NCBI GenBank assembly: GCA_033239525.1
Contig: BSYO01000023.1
Coordinates: forward strand, 15,308,763 to 15,372,762
DNA length: 64,000 bases
Direction of reading: 5' to 3'
Origin: Nepenthes gracilis
Taxonomy: Eukaryota; Streptophyta; Magnoliopsida; Caryophyllales; Nepenthaceae
This document shows, in pieces, positions 44,911 to 56,660 of this stretch. The translations under genes and the position numbers were made by a program. The notes below the pieces were generated by a model. That model saw only the letters and a list, made by a program, of their open reading frames with translations. It was not told the DNA's origin and ran no database searches. Numbering within the stretch: the stretch's first letter is position 1; every line of letters begins with the position of its first letter.

Positions 44911-45405
44911 GGTTCCATCCGAGCGGCCCCAGAGGTCGTATTCTAAAAACTCGGCTACATCCGAGCGACCTCAGAGGTCGTATTCTAAAAACTCGATTTT
45001 ATCCGAGCTGCCCCAGAGGTCGTATTCAAAAACTTGGTCCTATTTGAGCGGCCCTAGAGGTCGTACTCTAAAAACTTGGTTTCATCCGAGCGGCCTCAAA
45101 GGTCGTATTCTAAAAACTCAGCAACGTCCGAGCGGCCCCAGGGTTCGTACTCTAAAAACTCGACTCCATCCGAGCGGCCCCAGAGGTCGAACTCTAAAAA
45201 CTCGGCCTCCGTCGGGCGGCTCCAAAGGTCGAATTCTAAAAACTTGGTTTCATCCGAGTGGCCCCAGAGGTCGTATTCTAAAAACTCGGCAACGTCCAAG
45301 CGACCCCAGAGGTCGTACTCTAAAAACTCGGCTCTGTCCGAGCGGCCCAAGAGGTCGAATTCTAAAAACTTCATGCAGTGCCAGGCAACCCGAGAGGTTG
45401 AAAGA
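44911..45405. repeat. 42-bp tandem array, about 12 units, in element B
   Basis: Units such as CCGAGCGGCCCCAGAGGTCG then TATTCTAAAAACTCGG start at 44919, 44961, 45003 and so on, every 42 bp, to about 45380, with point changes between units. Because 42 is a multiple of three, several frames on both strands stay open and give 14-residue repeat proteins (for example ERPQRSYSKNSATS). These are by-products of the repeat and not good genes. Confidence 0.9.
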
Positions 45406-45674
45406 CAAGAGAATCCTCAAAAGTCCACGCATTAGGCTAAGGACAAATTACTTAGCAACACGCCACAAAAGGAGCAAACACTTGTGCAAAGCAGGCAAAA
45501 ATTTCAAAGCTCCGATTCAGAGAGCTAAAGTATTATTCACAAAGAAAGGTTCCTGTATAAAGCTATAACAAAAAAAAAAAAAAAGAAAGAAGAAGACAAT
45601 GTGTCATATTTCCTCTACAAGATCCCCTTGTGGCTCCCTTGCCCTTGAACCTCCTGAGCTTCAGAGGGCCCCGC

Positions 45675-47733
45675 CTAATCCGTGATACCTAGCTGCTCGG
45701 GTGAAAAAGGTTCGCCTTCAGGTCCTACCCGAGAAGACTTGGGAAAAGGCCTCACAGTAACGTCATACAAGTCTTCTGCGCATAAGGCACCGGCGTTCCT
45801 AGGATCAAGAACGGCTGCAGGAAACCGTGGACGAATCAAACGCAGCACTCGGCGGCACTTGTGAATGCCCTCCCAGTATTTGCTGTCCAGTAATGGTGCA
45901 ATGTTCACGGTCTGCATGGACGTCCTCAGCCTCTCCTCCAAACGAATGACCTTGTCCCAGAGAAGCCCCTGCTGAAGCTGCTAAAACTTGACGGTGTCCT
46001 CCAGAGAAGCAATTTTCCTCTCTGCCTCAGCCAGCTTCGCTTCTACATGATGAGCAACTTCTCCAGCGACCCTCAAGACTCCATTGCGAGAAGCCCTGGG
46101 CGACACCTCCGATCAACCAATCAAGGTTCCCGGCCAAACCTCGAAGCTCCAATAAGGAGCGGAAACATTAAAACTTGAAATGAAACGGGAGATCAAGGAG
46201 CTCAAAAGAGGAAGTGAGATACCTCAGAAATGATAAGGTCACCGTTGAAAGCACTCTTCCAACTCTCTCGGACGCCACAGAAACCTCAACCCCAGTCTCG
46301 GCCAAAGGCTCCACAGTTATAAAAGGCGCTGAGGAGCCTGCCCTAACGTCAGCATCCCCATGGAGTTAGGATAGTTGTTCAGCTTGGACTTCGACGGGAT
46401 GCTCGGAGGGATCGCGAGAAGTAGGATCAGCAGCACCTGCTTCCTCGGCCCCTGCTGTCTCTCAGACCAGCTCCGCTATCGCTCCTCCCTCAACCTCTCT
46501 GACGGAGTCCCTGCCGCCGATGTCCTCGGAGGGGTGGCTAATCCCGTCCAAGACTTCACCAAGAAGATCTGCAGGAACTCCGGGAGTAGAATCATCATTG
46601 GGAGACTGGACGTCCGAGAGCTCCACAATCTGTACTATCGTCCCCAAAGACCCCGCCGAGAGGATCAGCAAACGAAGCAGAAGAAGGGCCTCCAGTCCCT
46701 GAGGACTTTGGTAAAGGACTAGTCCTCGACCTCTTGAAAAGAGGGGCAATCACAACATTGTCGTCAAAATCATCATCGTCATCATCATCAGAAGGAGGAC
46801 ACTCAACAGTGGCCACCGGATGCTTCGAGCTCTCTGCCGAACGGCTCTTCTCCGCGCGCTCAGTAGGACCCTCAATCCTCAGAGATTTTTCTCTCCTCCT
46901 CAGTCTCTTCTTTTTAGACTTATCAAGAGGACTGACAACGGAAGTCTCGGATCGTGGACCCCACTTTGCCTTCTCGAAGTTCTCGGACGAAAGCCAGATG
47001 TTGTGCTTATTCAAATAAAAGCCCATGAGATTTGCCAGTCTCTTCTTTTTAGACTTCTCAGGAGGACTGACAACAGAAGTCTCGGATCATGGACCCCACT
47101 TTGCCTTCTCGAAGTTCTCGACGAAAGCCAGATGTTGTGCTTATTCAAATGAAAGCCCCTGAGATTTGCCAACACCAAATCCATTAACTCCTTTACAGCC
47201 TCTCTCTCCTCCTTCGAAGGATCCGAGCAGCACTGGCTGGCCACATTCTCCCAAGCAATGGGGATTGCCCAATCCTCCTGGACGCCCAGGAAGAAGAATT
47301 TATCCTTCCACCTCTTGGTGGAGTCCGGGTTTTCCCCGTACATCAAAGAAAAGTCCGGACGGGGGGTCATTGTAATCCAATCAATGTGAAGCGAGAACAT
47401 AACCTTGATTGTAAGTGTGTCCAACAGTTTCTCATGGCAACGAGCAAAAACACACAAGGAGACCAAGTACCTGTCCGCATTCGGCTGCAATCTTGCGAGA
47501 GGAATGCCAAGCGCCTTCATGATCTCGTAGAGCTCCTCAGGAACAGGAAAATGAAGCCCACCTTTGAGGTGGACTTCGGACACGGTGATGAATCCATCCA
47601 GCGGGCACCATGCCCTCTCACAGGAGTCTAGAACCATCATAGCTATGGAATCAGGGATTCAATACCGTTCTCAAATCTCCTTGAGCCTGTCGAGTATCAT
47701 GGAGGAAGCAATATCCTTTACTCCAGGCGCCAT
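45675..47733 (-). CDS. antisense gene of element B (Transposase_28-like N-part, coiled-coil C-part)
   Basis: Starts at the ATG ending at 47733 (MAPGVKDIASSMILDRLKEI). It continues through GFITVSEVHLKGGLHFP, LGIPLARLQPNADRYLVSLC and STKRWKDKFFFLGVQEDW to HLNKHNIWLSS, in the order expected for 'Transposase (putative) gypsy type' proteins. An acidic Ser-rich linker (46595-46900) follows. A probable intron (46147-46222) precedes a coiled-coil segment (VEAKLAEAERKIASLEDTV near 46030) and the conserved end PRFPAAVLDPRNAGAL, EDLYDVTVRPFPKSS, stop at 45675. Stops near 47673 and 47655 and a partial duplication at 46990-47160 damage the present copy. Its role is unknown; proposals for similar antisense ORFs include an accessory function, none shown. 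The location opposite gag and next to the 3' LTR matches element A. Confidence 0.7.
46147..46222 (-). other. probable intron of the element B antisense gene
   Basis: Minus-strand donor TTTCTGAG/GTATCTCAC and acceptor TTATTGGAG/CTTCGAGG, 76 bp, spliced frame open (LIISE/LRGLAGNLDWLIGG). It is at the same position as the candidate intron in A (10702-10772). Confidence 0.5.
46990..47150. repeat. local direct duplication inside the antisense gene of B
   Basis: GACTTATCAAGAGGACTGAC (46917) and GACTTCTCAGGAGGACTGAC (47052) begin two copies of a segment of about 135 bp ending in the AGCCAGATGTTGTGCTTATT motif (46990 and 47129). It repeats the HLNKHNIWLSS coding part and shifts the frame. Confidence 0.7.
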
Positions 47734-48277
47734 GAAAACGAAGAAAAAGGCAGAAGAAGAACGAAGAACAAAGGCTTCACAATGTGGAGAGCAAACTTGG
47801 AAAAGAAAACAAAGGCAAATGCAAAAATGAAAAGCCGGAAATGAAAAGGCCAAACTTATCGTTTTCGAATTCAAAGAGGATGTACTCATTACCCCTCGCC
47901 ACGTGTCGCTGCGTCGTTCGCTGCCAGAGAATCGTGGCATTGGCTTCCCAAGGCGCTTGTCAGCCTGTCAATCAAGCATTAAATGCTCAGCAAAAGCCCC
48001 AAACGGCGGCGTTGGAAAGGTTTCGGGCTCAAAAGAAGCTCTGGGACACTTCTCCACCAAACCTGACGCCACATTCCCTCCAAGGACATACGTGGTCTCG
48101 GACTAGCGTCGCAAAAGGCCTGCACCAAAAGGTGAACAACCATGTTCTTACCTCCTCAGGGACGTCCTTCTCAAGCCATAGCGCGCGCACGGACGAACTG
48201 TTGCAGGAAAAAGGTCAACTTGACAGGAAGTGCTGTAATGACACATCAAACGGTCGAGGACCTCGAACCCTTTGGCA

Positions 48278-48287
48278 TGGAAAGTTA
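48278..48287 (+). promoter_or_regulatory. polypurine tract of element B
   Basis: TGGAAAGTTA immediately before the 3' LTR start at 48288; same place as TGGGGGCTA in A. Confidence 0.6.
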
Positions 48288-49318
48288 TGTTGGGTCCCAA
48301 TATAATGGCCCATAAAACACGGCCCAAATGGGAGGCCCAAAGTCACGACCGCAAACCAAGAGGACCGACTGGCCTGTGACGACCAAAAGCCCAATTTAGT
48401 TCTTTAAGCTAAATTGGCCTAACAAGCCCAAGAACGCGAGCTGTGTCCCCAGAAGCCCAAGTGGCGACAAAAGTCCGAGGAGCCCATTTGATTAAAAGGA
48501 GTTCGAGGACGCCGCAATGGGCTGATGTCATCAAGGAAACTCGAGAAACGTCCGAGAACCCTAGCCCCCACTAATCCGAGGACTTGGGAAAGGACCAAAG
48601 ATCCTTCAAAAGGCAGTTAACGTCTAAGAGCTGCCTCCTTCAACGAGTCCGCAAACTCATAAAGGGACAAAGCACGCTGCTTAAGGACGAGGACTATCTT
48701 ATACACGGCCATGAGCACCAACTAAGCAACTTCACTATTACCAAGAAGCACGCGCCATCATGAAGAATCCAAACGGCTCCTGACGCACCGTATCTGCAAG
48801 GTTGGCATGCCGTAACCGCAGAGCAGGCGCCGCATCCACAGGGCTAGCGACAGGTGTCCCTGATACGCCGTACCAACAGGCTAGGTGGCAGGCGTGCCAG
48901 ACGCAGCCTACAGGGCAGGTGGACAACCTCCTGGCCATACGCTGGCTACCATGTGTCCTCTCCCCAACGGCATAATTTTTTCCTATAAATACCTAGCAAA
49001 AACTCTAAGCAAAGGACATTTTTTCCTCTTTTTCAGGTGAACAAACAAGAAGAGGAAAGGGCTCAAAAGCTTCCAAAAGAGAAAGCCTTTCAAAGGAGAG
49101 AAACTAAGGAAAGAAAAAGGGTAAATACTCCCAAAACTTGTATTTTGTAACTCTTCCGTCCACAGTGAAATATCTTCCAGGTGTAGAGTCTCGTGGTTTT
49201 TTCTTCTCATTGAAGAGGAGGCTTTTTATGTAAAACTCGGTGTCTTTCTCACCCTCTCTGCATTTTCGCACCCCCTAATATTTGTGTTGCACCGGATACC
49301 GAGATCTGGAACGCAACA
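48288..49318 (+). repeat. 3' LTR of element B
   Basis: Starts TGTTGGGTCCC, ends ACGCAACA, collinear with the 5' LTR throughout. Differences are mostly transitions. Confidence 0.92.
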
Positions 49319-50084
49319 ATGATGATTTTTTTAATTTTATTTTAAATTTTTTATCTAAGAAAAAAAAGATCATAATATTTCAAATATTTTTTTTTCAACT
49401 GAGAAAGAAATATGAAAACAAAGAAAGAACTTTCAAGGATTCTCCTTTTATGTATGCATAATGTATGAGTGCGGGAGATATCGTAAAACCTTGGCCACAA
49501 CATAAATCAGGCGTGAAATGACATGATACCAAAGTCCTATAATGGGTCGGCCCACAGCACATGGTACTTTGGCGTCCCTCTGAAAGCAGTAACCGCTGGC
49601 GTAACGGACAACATCATCAGTCAAGGGACAGCGGTGGCCCACCGTGATACCGTCGTCAGATTTAAGATCCAATACCCGTTGGATCATGTGCAAGATTCGC
49701 ACGGAAGATTTGATAACGCTCAACAAAATATTGAAGAGTCTCACATCTACAGAGAAATTTACTGTTTTTATTTTAATATTATTTATTTTAAAATAAATAA
49801 TTATAATTTAAATATTTTAAAATAATTAATTTTTAATTTTATTTTAAATAATTAAGTTATAATAAATCATCAAATAGTAAACTATTACTATATAAAAAAT
49901 AAATATTTTTTTTATCTCCATAAAAGATAGTGCTTTTTAAAATTCCTTCAAATAAACAAAATAATTCTTTGGACATCAAAATGCAGATATATATTTCTTA
50001 ATCTTCATTATTTATTTAAAATTAAATAGTTATATTTTAGTTATTCTATAAATTTTATAAATAACTAATATTAATTATTTTTTA
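49319..50084. other. AT-rich spacer with a GC-richer island at 49440-49745
   Basis: Either side is very AT-rich. The island (49440-49745) keeps open frames on both strands (98 and 100 residues) but shows no motif I recognise. A TTGGTATCATG on its minus strand near 49533 is only weakly like an initiator-tRNA PBS. It could be part of an LTR or a short host remnant. Confidence 0.4.
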
Positions 50085-50912
50085 TGGGACGACTGAAACA
50101 GGTTGGCAAAAAAAGGGGATTAGCCTAGGAGAAGCACAGCCCACTAGCCCAGAGAACGGTTAACATCCCAATTAATCGAAGATGACCTTCAAACGGCTTG
50201 ACACGGCTCAAACCAAATGCGTCCCCTGAACCTGTTCTCGCTCGTAAGGGATTACTTGCCCTAACTGGTTGCGCTATGAAATATCTCCCAAAATTGCGAC
50301 CTCCTTTGAAATGGAAGCTCCCAAATCAACGCATATCTCACAATGGAAACCCCCAAATCAGCGCAAATCCCACAATGGAAGCCCTAGTATTCACGGTGTG
50401 CAGCATCTCCACGGGGAAGGATAGGACCCTTCCTTTAAATCATTATTTCCCTAATTGGCACCAGCATCTTCTCGACGGATGGAAAGGATCCACCCAGGTA
50501 GTTGGTAGCCAGCCTTACTACCTAAGGAAGAGTAGCGAGGTCGGACGGCTATAAAAAGTCTTAGGGACATACTCCAGAGGCACGCGCTCTCCGGTGCATA
50601 AATAGACACAAGCCATCTTACCTTCAAACGAAACAAGAGCCATTCTCTTTCCCACTTTTCGCTAAGTGCAAACCAAGTGGCTAGAAAAGCCGCTCCCCAT
50701 AAGCACACCACCGATAACCGCTCTTCATGAACACACCACCAAAAGACCGCTCTCCACAAGTGCACAACTACCAAAAGTCGCTCCACACTGAGAGCACCTC
50801 CGAATTCGACTCATAAGTCCCTTTCCCTACATTATTTCTAGCAAGTTCTATCTTTACATTCTTCATTTCAGAAGAAGGATAATCGATTTGATCGTCGGAG
50901 GTTAAACAGGAG
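50085..50912 (+). repeat. first LTR of the C/G family
   Basis: Collinear with 53133-53895: GGTTGGCAAAAAAAGGGGATT then GAGAAGCACAGCCCACT here, GGCCAGCGCAAAAAAGTGGAT and GAGAAGCGTAGCCCGCT there. Similarity stops near 50912, just after GATTTGATCGTCGGAGGTTAA, short of the expected LTR end. The LTR tail, PBS and gag-pol side of this copy are therefore deleted. The left edge is approximate. Confidence 0.75.
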
Positions 50913-50929
50913 ATCGCCGATACCTCCAT

Positions 50930-51631
50930 GCCCCCGACCATGCGAAAGTCTACGACAGTGGAAGACGATGAGGAAGGCGGAGTTAGTGTAGGCTGCCGCT
51001 GAGAAAAGTTGTCAAAGGAGTCCCCAAAAAATAGGGTCCCAACCTTCCTCGTGGGTCTAGTTGGTGCCGGAGGAGTAGCCTTAACCTTCTAAGTCGGCAG
51101 GTGCGGCCCCCAACGGGCTTACGCAATTTTTTCACAGGACAAAAGGTGGTCCCTCCTGAACTCGTCCAGATTCACCCGGATAAAGCAGTCATCAGAAACC
51201 TTCATGAAATTCTTAATGGACTCGAGGATGGCCTGACTAATATGCAACTCCTAAGGGGTGAGTAAGATCCAATCCCTACTCTGCGTAAATCGAGAAATCA
51301 CTCTCACTGCCGCTGTAGACAACATCCTCAAATGGTGGCGGATGAATATACACAGGGAGCATAGGTAGCGGAGGGCATTTGCATGGAGTCTCATGATGGG
51401 GACTCCGAGGGCTTGAAAAGCATTGAGTAGCTCCCTAGGAATAGGGAGATGAAGCCCACTCCGCAGGTGAGCATCATAGATGGTGATGAATCTCACCGGC
51501 GGGGAACAAGCCCTGTTGTGCTCCCCTGGCACTACAAACAAAATAGACATTGGGATGTTATACTACACATACAGAGCTTTGTTATCGCCGGAGTCGAGGA
51601 TAGACCGGATTGCGTCGACTATGAGAGCCAT
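50930..51631 (-). pseudogene. antisense Transposase_28-like gene remnant of element C
   Basis: Starts at the ATG ending at 51631 (MALIVDAIRSILDSG). After one stop it runs through RFITIYDAHLRSGLHLPIP and LGVPIMRLHANALRYLCSLC, with a stop at 51251. It then continues in a broken frame to ARWGPHLP near 51110, equivalent to AKWGPRDE in A. The KDKFFF part is missing. It lies opposite the LTR sense direction and upstream of the second LTR, as in A and B. It is the third independent copy of this gene in the window and the most diverged; not functional as read. Confidence 0.65.
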
Positions 51632-51769
51632 GAAACCAAGTGAAGGAAAAAGCAAGAGAAGGTGACTCGAAGGATGCAAGAGAGAAGGTAGAGGAAAATA
51701 CAAATTGGCTTTCGATTTATAGCCTTCACCGCCACCAAAACGAAGCAATGCCTTAAAAAGGCACGGCAA

Positions 51770-53132
51770 TTATGGCCTGACACACGTCGAAACCAGAAAT
51801 TATGTGGTCAAGTTCCGTCTCATTTATTGCAAAGATACGGGTGCTTTTGTCAACGACATGTGGTAGAAAGGGATGATTGACGGCAGAGATGCATGAGTTC
51901 CTATATTGCGAAGCACAACTTCCTAGGTTGCCCAATGGGCAGCGGAGTAAGGCAATACAGTCAAACCTTTTGGTTTGACCACCTAGCCACCTTGGTCTAT
52001 GAAGTCGGTCAATGACCACATCGGCTTCGCCCCGTACTTTGGATTCCAGCGGTTTGGTCTATGAAGTCGGTCAATTGCCACTTCGGCTCCACCCCGCACT
52101 CTAGATTTTTAGCCCTTTGGTTTATAAAGCCGATTAATAATCCACTTCGCCTCATTTAACAAGACAATTTTTGCTCCTAGTTCTGGTCGTTCTAGTAGTT
52201 CAGCCACCTGGCCAGGGCCCACAACTCCTAGGCCATTCTGAAACACGAAAAAGAGAAAGAAAGAAAGAAAAACACAATAGCAAAAGACGAAGAGGCGATA
52301 GAAGAGTTATACAAAAAAAAAAAAGTTGCTGGTTTTTCTCATTAATCTTCCCCTTACAAGTTACACAGCCTCTCAGAGGCTAATGTACAACAAAAATGAA
52401 AAAAGGGGGGAAGGAAAAAATACATAAAAAGACAGCCCAGCTGCAAAGGCCCTACTTCGTTTAGGCGTACTCTCGAGTAGAAAATTAACACACCAATATG
52501 AAGCAAAAGCTGGTTGTAAGAAGAGATAGATGCCCACAAGTGGCTGGAAGAAAAGGCGTGCCCAATGCTAGTCGGAAAGGAGGCACCGGTGGGATGCGGA
52601 GAGGGTGACCTAGGCAGCCATCCACAGACTGCCTTGGGATAAGGAAGGCCTAGTACCAATAAAAAAAATAGGCACTAGTAGGATAGGCAGAGGGTGACCA
52701 AAGTGGCCAACTACACAAAAATGGGTGACCAAAGCGGCCACCTACATGAAAACGGGTAACAAAAGCAGACCAGTGTTGTGTCTAGAGATAACGCCACTAC
52801 TAAACACGGACAGCCTTAACTCTGAACCGGTGGCTGGAACTACAAGTCTCGTAACAATGTCCAGCTCCCACACCATTTTACAGATTAAGGAGGAAGATTT
52901 TGCAAAGAAACACTGCGAGCTCTCAATTTACAGCCAGTGGGGGAACCAACGAGTCGCTAAATGCCAAGGGATTGCCAACTCAGTGAATCCGCAAGAATCA
53001 GGGAACAGAGAAGATATGCCAAAAACAGTAAAAATGGAATCTAGGGAAGGCATAAAAGACAACACGACATGTTGCGTCCCATCGTGAACATGTTGGAGGC
53101 TGAAAGTTCAAACCATCGACATGGGAGGCTAG
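51770..53132 (+). mobile_element. non-coding 3' region of element C
   Basis: Contains variants of GTTTGGTCTATGAAGTCGGTCAAT at about 51990 and 52055, a short direct repeat about 65 bp apart, and GGTGACCAAAGNGGCCA repeats at 52691-52740. The end (ATGGGAGGCTAG) before 53133 is PPT-like. It corresponds to the variable 3' region of A and B. No gene recognised. Confidence 0.5.
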
Positions 53133-54050
53133 TGATAGGGATGGTTGAAATCGGCCAGCGCAAAAAAGTGGATCAACCCAAGAGAAGCGTAGCCCGCTGG
53201 CCCAAAGAATGGTTAATGCCCCAGTTGATCGGGGATGACCTTCAAAAGGCTAGATGGGGCCCAAACTGGATGCATCCCATGAACCCATTTTCACGCACAA
53301 GGGATTACCTGCCTTAACTGGTCGTGATGCGGCATATTTTCTCAAATTGAGACATCCTTTGAAAAAGAAGCCCCCAAATCAGCGCATATCTCACAATGGA
53401 ATCCCCAGTATTCACGGTGTGCGGCATCTCCATGGGGAAGGAAGGAATCCTTCTTTCTGGTCATTGCTGCCCTAATTGGCACCAGCATCTTCTTGACGGA
53501 TGAAAAGGATCCACCTAGGCAGTTGGACGGCTATAAAAAGCCCTAGGAACACATTCCAAAGGTACGCTCTCTCCGGTTCTCATACAAACACAAGTCATCC
53601 TACCTTTGAATGAATCAAGTGCCATTCTTTTTCCCACTTTTCGCTCTCCGTGAACCTAGTAGCCAGAAAAGCCGCTCCCTACGGCGCACCACCTGAAAGC
53701 TGCTCTTCATGAGTGCATGACCAAAAGGCCGTTCTCCACAAGTGTACAACCACCAAAAGATGCTCCATGCTAAGTGGCCTTCCGAGTTTGACTCATAAGT
53801 CCCTTTCCCTACATTATTTCTAATAAGTTTTATCTTTACATTCTTTGTTTCAGAAGAAGGATAACTGATTTGAGCGTTGGAGATTAAATTGGGAAGCAAG
53901 TCACGTTGTTTTTCTCTAACTTCTCGTTTTTCGTTGTAGTATGTAGGATCCAAGCCAAATAGTACGGAGATCGGATCCCACGTTAGTCTGAACCTAAGAT
54001 CAAATTGAACCGAATTCGTCAAAAATTTGGATTCAAGATCCATTATTTTT
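53133..54050 (+). repeat. second LTR of the C/G family
   Basis: Starts TGATAGGGATGG after a PPT-like tract and is collinear with the first LTR for about 760 bp. The U5 signature TGATTTGAGCGTTGGAG is at 53862. The right edge is approximate; no PBS is recognisable. gag remnants start within 100 bp, so this LTR serves as 3' LTR of C and, by position, 5' LTR of G. Confidence 0.65.
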
Positions 54051-54124
54051 AAAATAATTAAATTATAAATATTTATTTAAAAATAATAATTAAAACAAAA
54101 ATATATAAATTATTAAAAGGCACT

Positions 54125-56660
54125 AGCCCCCACAAGTTTAAAATTCTTGTGGTGGAGCTGTATGATGAAAATTTTGATACGATGGATCATCTACTTGGCT
54201 TCTAGAATAAGGAGGATGCCTTATACCTTAGTCTCCCTTTAACTTTAAAGGAAGATGCACAAATTTAGTTTTATAGGCCAAAATCAAATTCTGTTCAGAC
54301 CTTTTTATAATTAGTTGACTAATTTTATCCCACTTTGCCTCCAACTAAAGAAAAGAAAAGCAATCCTGACATTTGATTAGGATTAAACGGGCTCCTAATG
54401 AGAGCCTGAAGTGTTTTCTATCTCAATTCAACAGAGAGGGTAGGGACATGTCGAAACTTATCAATAAAGTGAAGTTAAATGCTTATATAGTAACTATTCA
54501 TCTAGGTGAATTTTTAAAGCCATTGATTTAATAGGATCTCAAGACATTCATAGAAGTAGAAGATATCACCATGGCCTACATTATAACAAAGGAAGCACAT
54601 GAAGTCAAAATGCTAGAATATCCGAATTGTAAATAACATCCGAGACACACTGAGGATGAAAAAAAGAAAAATAGCAGCAACCAACCAACTTGGGATTATC
54701 ATAAGCAACAAATGACTGAGCCAGGTGCTTGCCGATAACTTAAACTTTTACATCTCAGGCCCCTCACTAATACTAAAATGAACATTCTGATACAAATTCA
54801 GTCAAGATGAAAATTTCTTAAAATGGCCTAGACTAGTCAAGAATCCAATGAGAGGATATTAACTAAACTATTGCCTTTACTATCAATTTCTAAAGCACAA
54901 TATAAAGGATTGCAGGACATTTTAGAAGAAGGTTGAGGTCCTTATTCAAAAAAGATATTTTAAAAATATATAAAATCTTTGGGCTTCCCAAAATAAAGAC
55001 AAAAATGATGAGAAACTACCTGAACAACTACATAATTGAGTAGTGGTTGGATCATCAATATGGTCTCTGCCACACATAATAGTGTTGTAATTCAATATCA
55101 TCTAGACGAATCTTCCTCCAACAAGAAACAAAAATTAGTGATAAAGAAAAACTTATTAGTTTTAGTAGTGACAATGTAGCAAATGCAATCACTCTCTATT
55201 TTGACCCTCTTATTATAATTGTAGATATTGACTAAAATAAGTCTTTAATAATAATAAAAGTTCAAGATATATTAAATATTTTAATATATTCTTTAAATTA
55301 GTACTAAAATATAATAAATAGGACTCATTAAACAAACCATCACATGGTCTAGATAATGAACCAGTCAAAATTAAAGGGATTATGTACCTAGAAGTTACAA
55401 TAGGGACATACACTAATGTGACCTCCCATCAACAAACGTTTTTTTGGTAGTAGATCTCTATCAATTTACAATGCAACACTTGGCTAATCATGCTTGATAT
55501 TTAGAGCAGTCACCTCCATCATATTTGAAAATAAAGTTCTTAATTAAATATAGAATAAAAGTCAAAGGAGATGAGGTCATTGGACGAAGTTGCTATCTGA
55601 CACAAAATAATGCCCCAATTCCTCCACAACTAATAGAAGGGTTCAACCTTCAGAATAAGGCTTTCCTCCAACAAGTTTAACTCGGAGAGTCACCCCTTTA
55701 AATACTTTTGAATCTGATAAACTCTGATAAATTTGTTTAAATTGGTTTTTCTTTGGATCAAAATCTAAAGTAAAAATTGATAGATTTTTTACGAAATAAT
55801 GTCTATATCATTGCCTAGACTTTTGCTGATATGCCAGGATTCTAATTTAAATGATGATTTACAAGTTGAGTCTTATCTTCAAAAATAAATTAGTTAGGCA
55901 AAAAATATGAAACTATTTTGTAAAAAAAAACTTATGGCAATTTGAAAATAGATTAAAAAATTAACTAACTTGACTTCAACATGGAGGTTAATTATCTGCA
56001 TGCATGATCTAATGTTGTCTAGTTAAAAAAAAATAGCAATGGAAAATGGAGAAAGTGCATCAACTTAACAGACGTGAGTAAAGTATATTCGAAAGAAAGC
56101 TTTCAATTACCAAGAATTGACTAGTCGGTAAATTCAACATTTAGTCACTGATTACTTAGTTTTTATATACTTATTCAGGGTACAATCAGATTTGAATGAA
56201 TCTTAAATATAAAGAGGTGGCCTCATTTATAATAGAACAAAAACCTTATTGCTACAAAGTAATACCTTTTGATTTAAAGATCACTGGTGCCACATATCAG
56301 AGACTTATAAATAAAATGTTCAAGTAATAGATTGGGAAAAATATGAAGGTATATGTTAACAACATGCTTATCCAAAGCATACTTACCAATGACTACATTA
56401 AAAATCTGTTGGAGACATTCAACAGACTCAAAACATATTGAATGAAATTAAATTCAACCAAGTATATATTTAGGATAACTTTAAGTTTTTGGGTTCTCTT
56501 GTCTCTCTGCTCGGGATAGAAGCGAACTTCAAAAGGACTAAAGCCGTTATAGATGTGGATGTACATTGGATAATTAAAGATATCCAAAGGCCAATTATAA
56601 AACTTGCAACCCTATCCCAATTCATAGCAAAATCAGTTGAAAAATATTTTTTAAGATATA
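54125..56660 (+). pseudogene. Tat-lineage gag-protease-RT remnant ('G')
   Basis: Heavily decayed but in order. gag starts at FKILVVELYDENFDTMDHLL (54134), then LPLTLKEDAQI and, near 54815-54950, FLKWPRLVKNP, YCLYYQFLKHNIKDC, EVLIQKRYF. A protease-like region covers 55200-55620 (VKIKGIMYLEVTIGTY; FRAVTSIIF). RT spans 56040-56660: GKWRKCINLTDVSKV, SFQLPRID, YCYKVIPFDLK, ATYQRLINKMFK, YVNNMLI. The catalytic pair of YVDD is changed to NN. It breaks off at KSVEKYFL near 56655 and resumes at 60803 as FFKALREV-type sequence. Inactive. The pol order and RT motifs are those of Tat/Ogre-type Ty3/gypsy. Confidence 0.75.

Larger units (their letters stand above)
41987..49318 (+). mobile_element. complete non-autonomous Tat-like LTR retrotransposon ('B')
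   Basis: LTRs at 41987-43016 (1030 bp) and 48288-49318 (1031 bp) enclose PBS, gag, a 42-bp tandem array, an antisense gene and a PPT. Termini are TGTTGGG and CAACA, as in A. There is no protease, RT, RNase H or integrase. Flanks read GCATG on the left and ATGAT on the right, so no clean 5-bp target duplication remains. The LTRs are of nearly equal length and close in sequence. It is a sister family of A with a fuller gag and a better preserved antisense gene. Confidence 0.9.

Noticed and set aside
44911..45405. CRISPR-like array
   Set aside because: The repeats are contiguous 42-bp units without unique spacers, inside a plant retrotransposon.
45044..45568. Long repetitive ORFs of 119-174 residues in element B
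   Set aside because: They are produced by the 42-bp tandem repeat, which stays open in several frames on both strands. No start context or conserved domain supports a gene.
49523..49545. Initiator-tRNA primer-binding site on the minus strand (TTGGTATCATG)
   Set aside because: Only about eight matching bases, and no LTR end or gag is found next to it.
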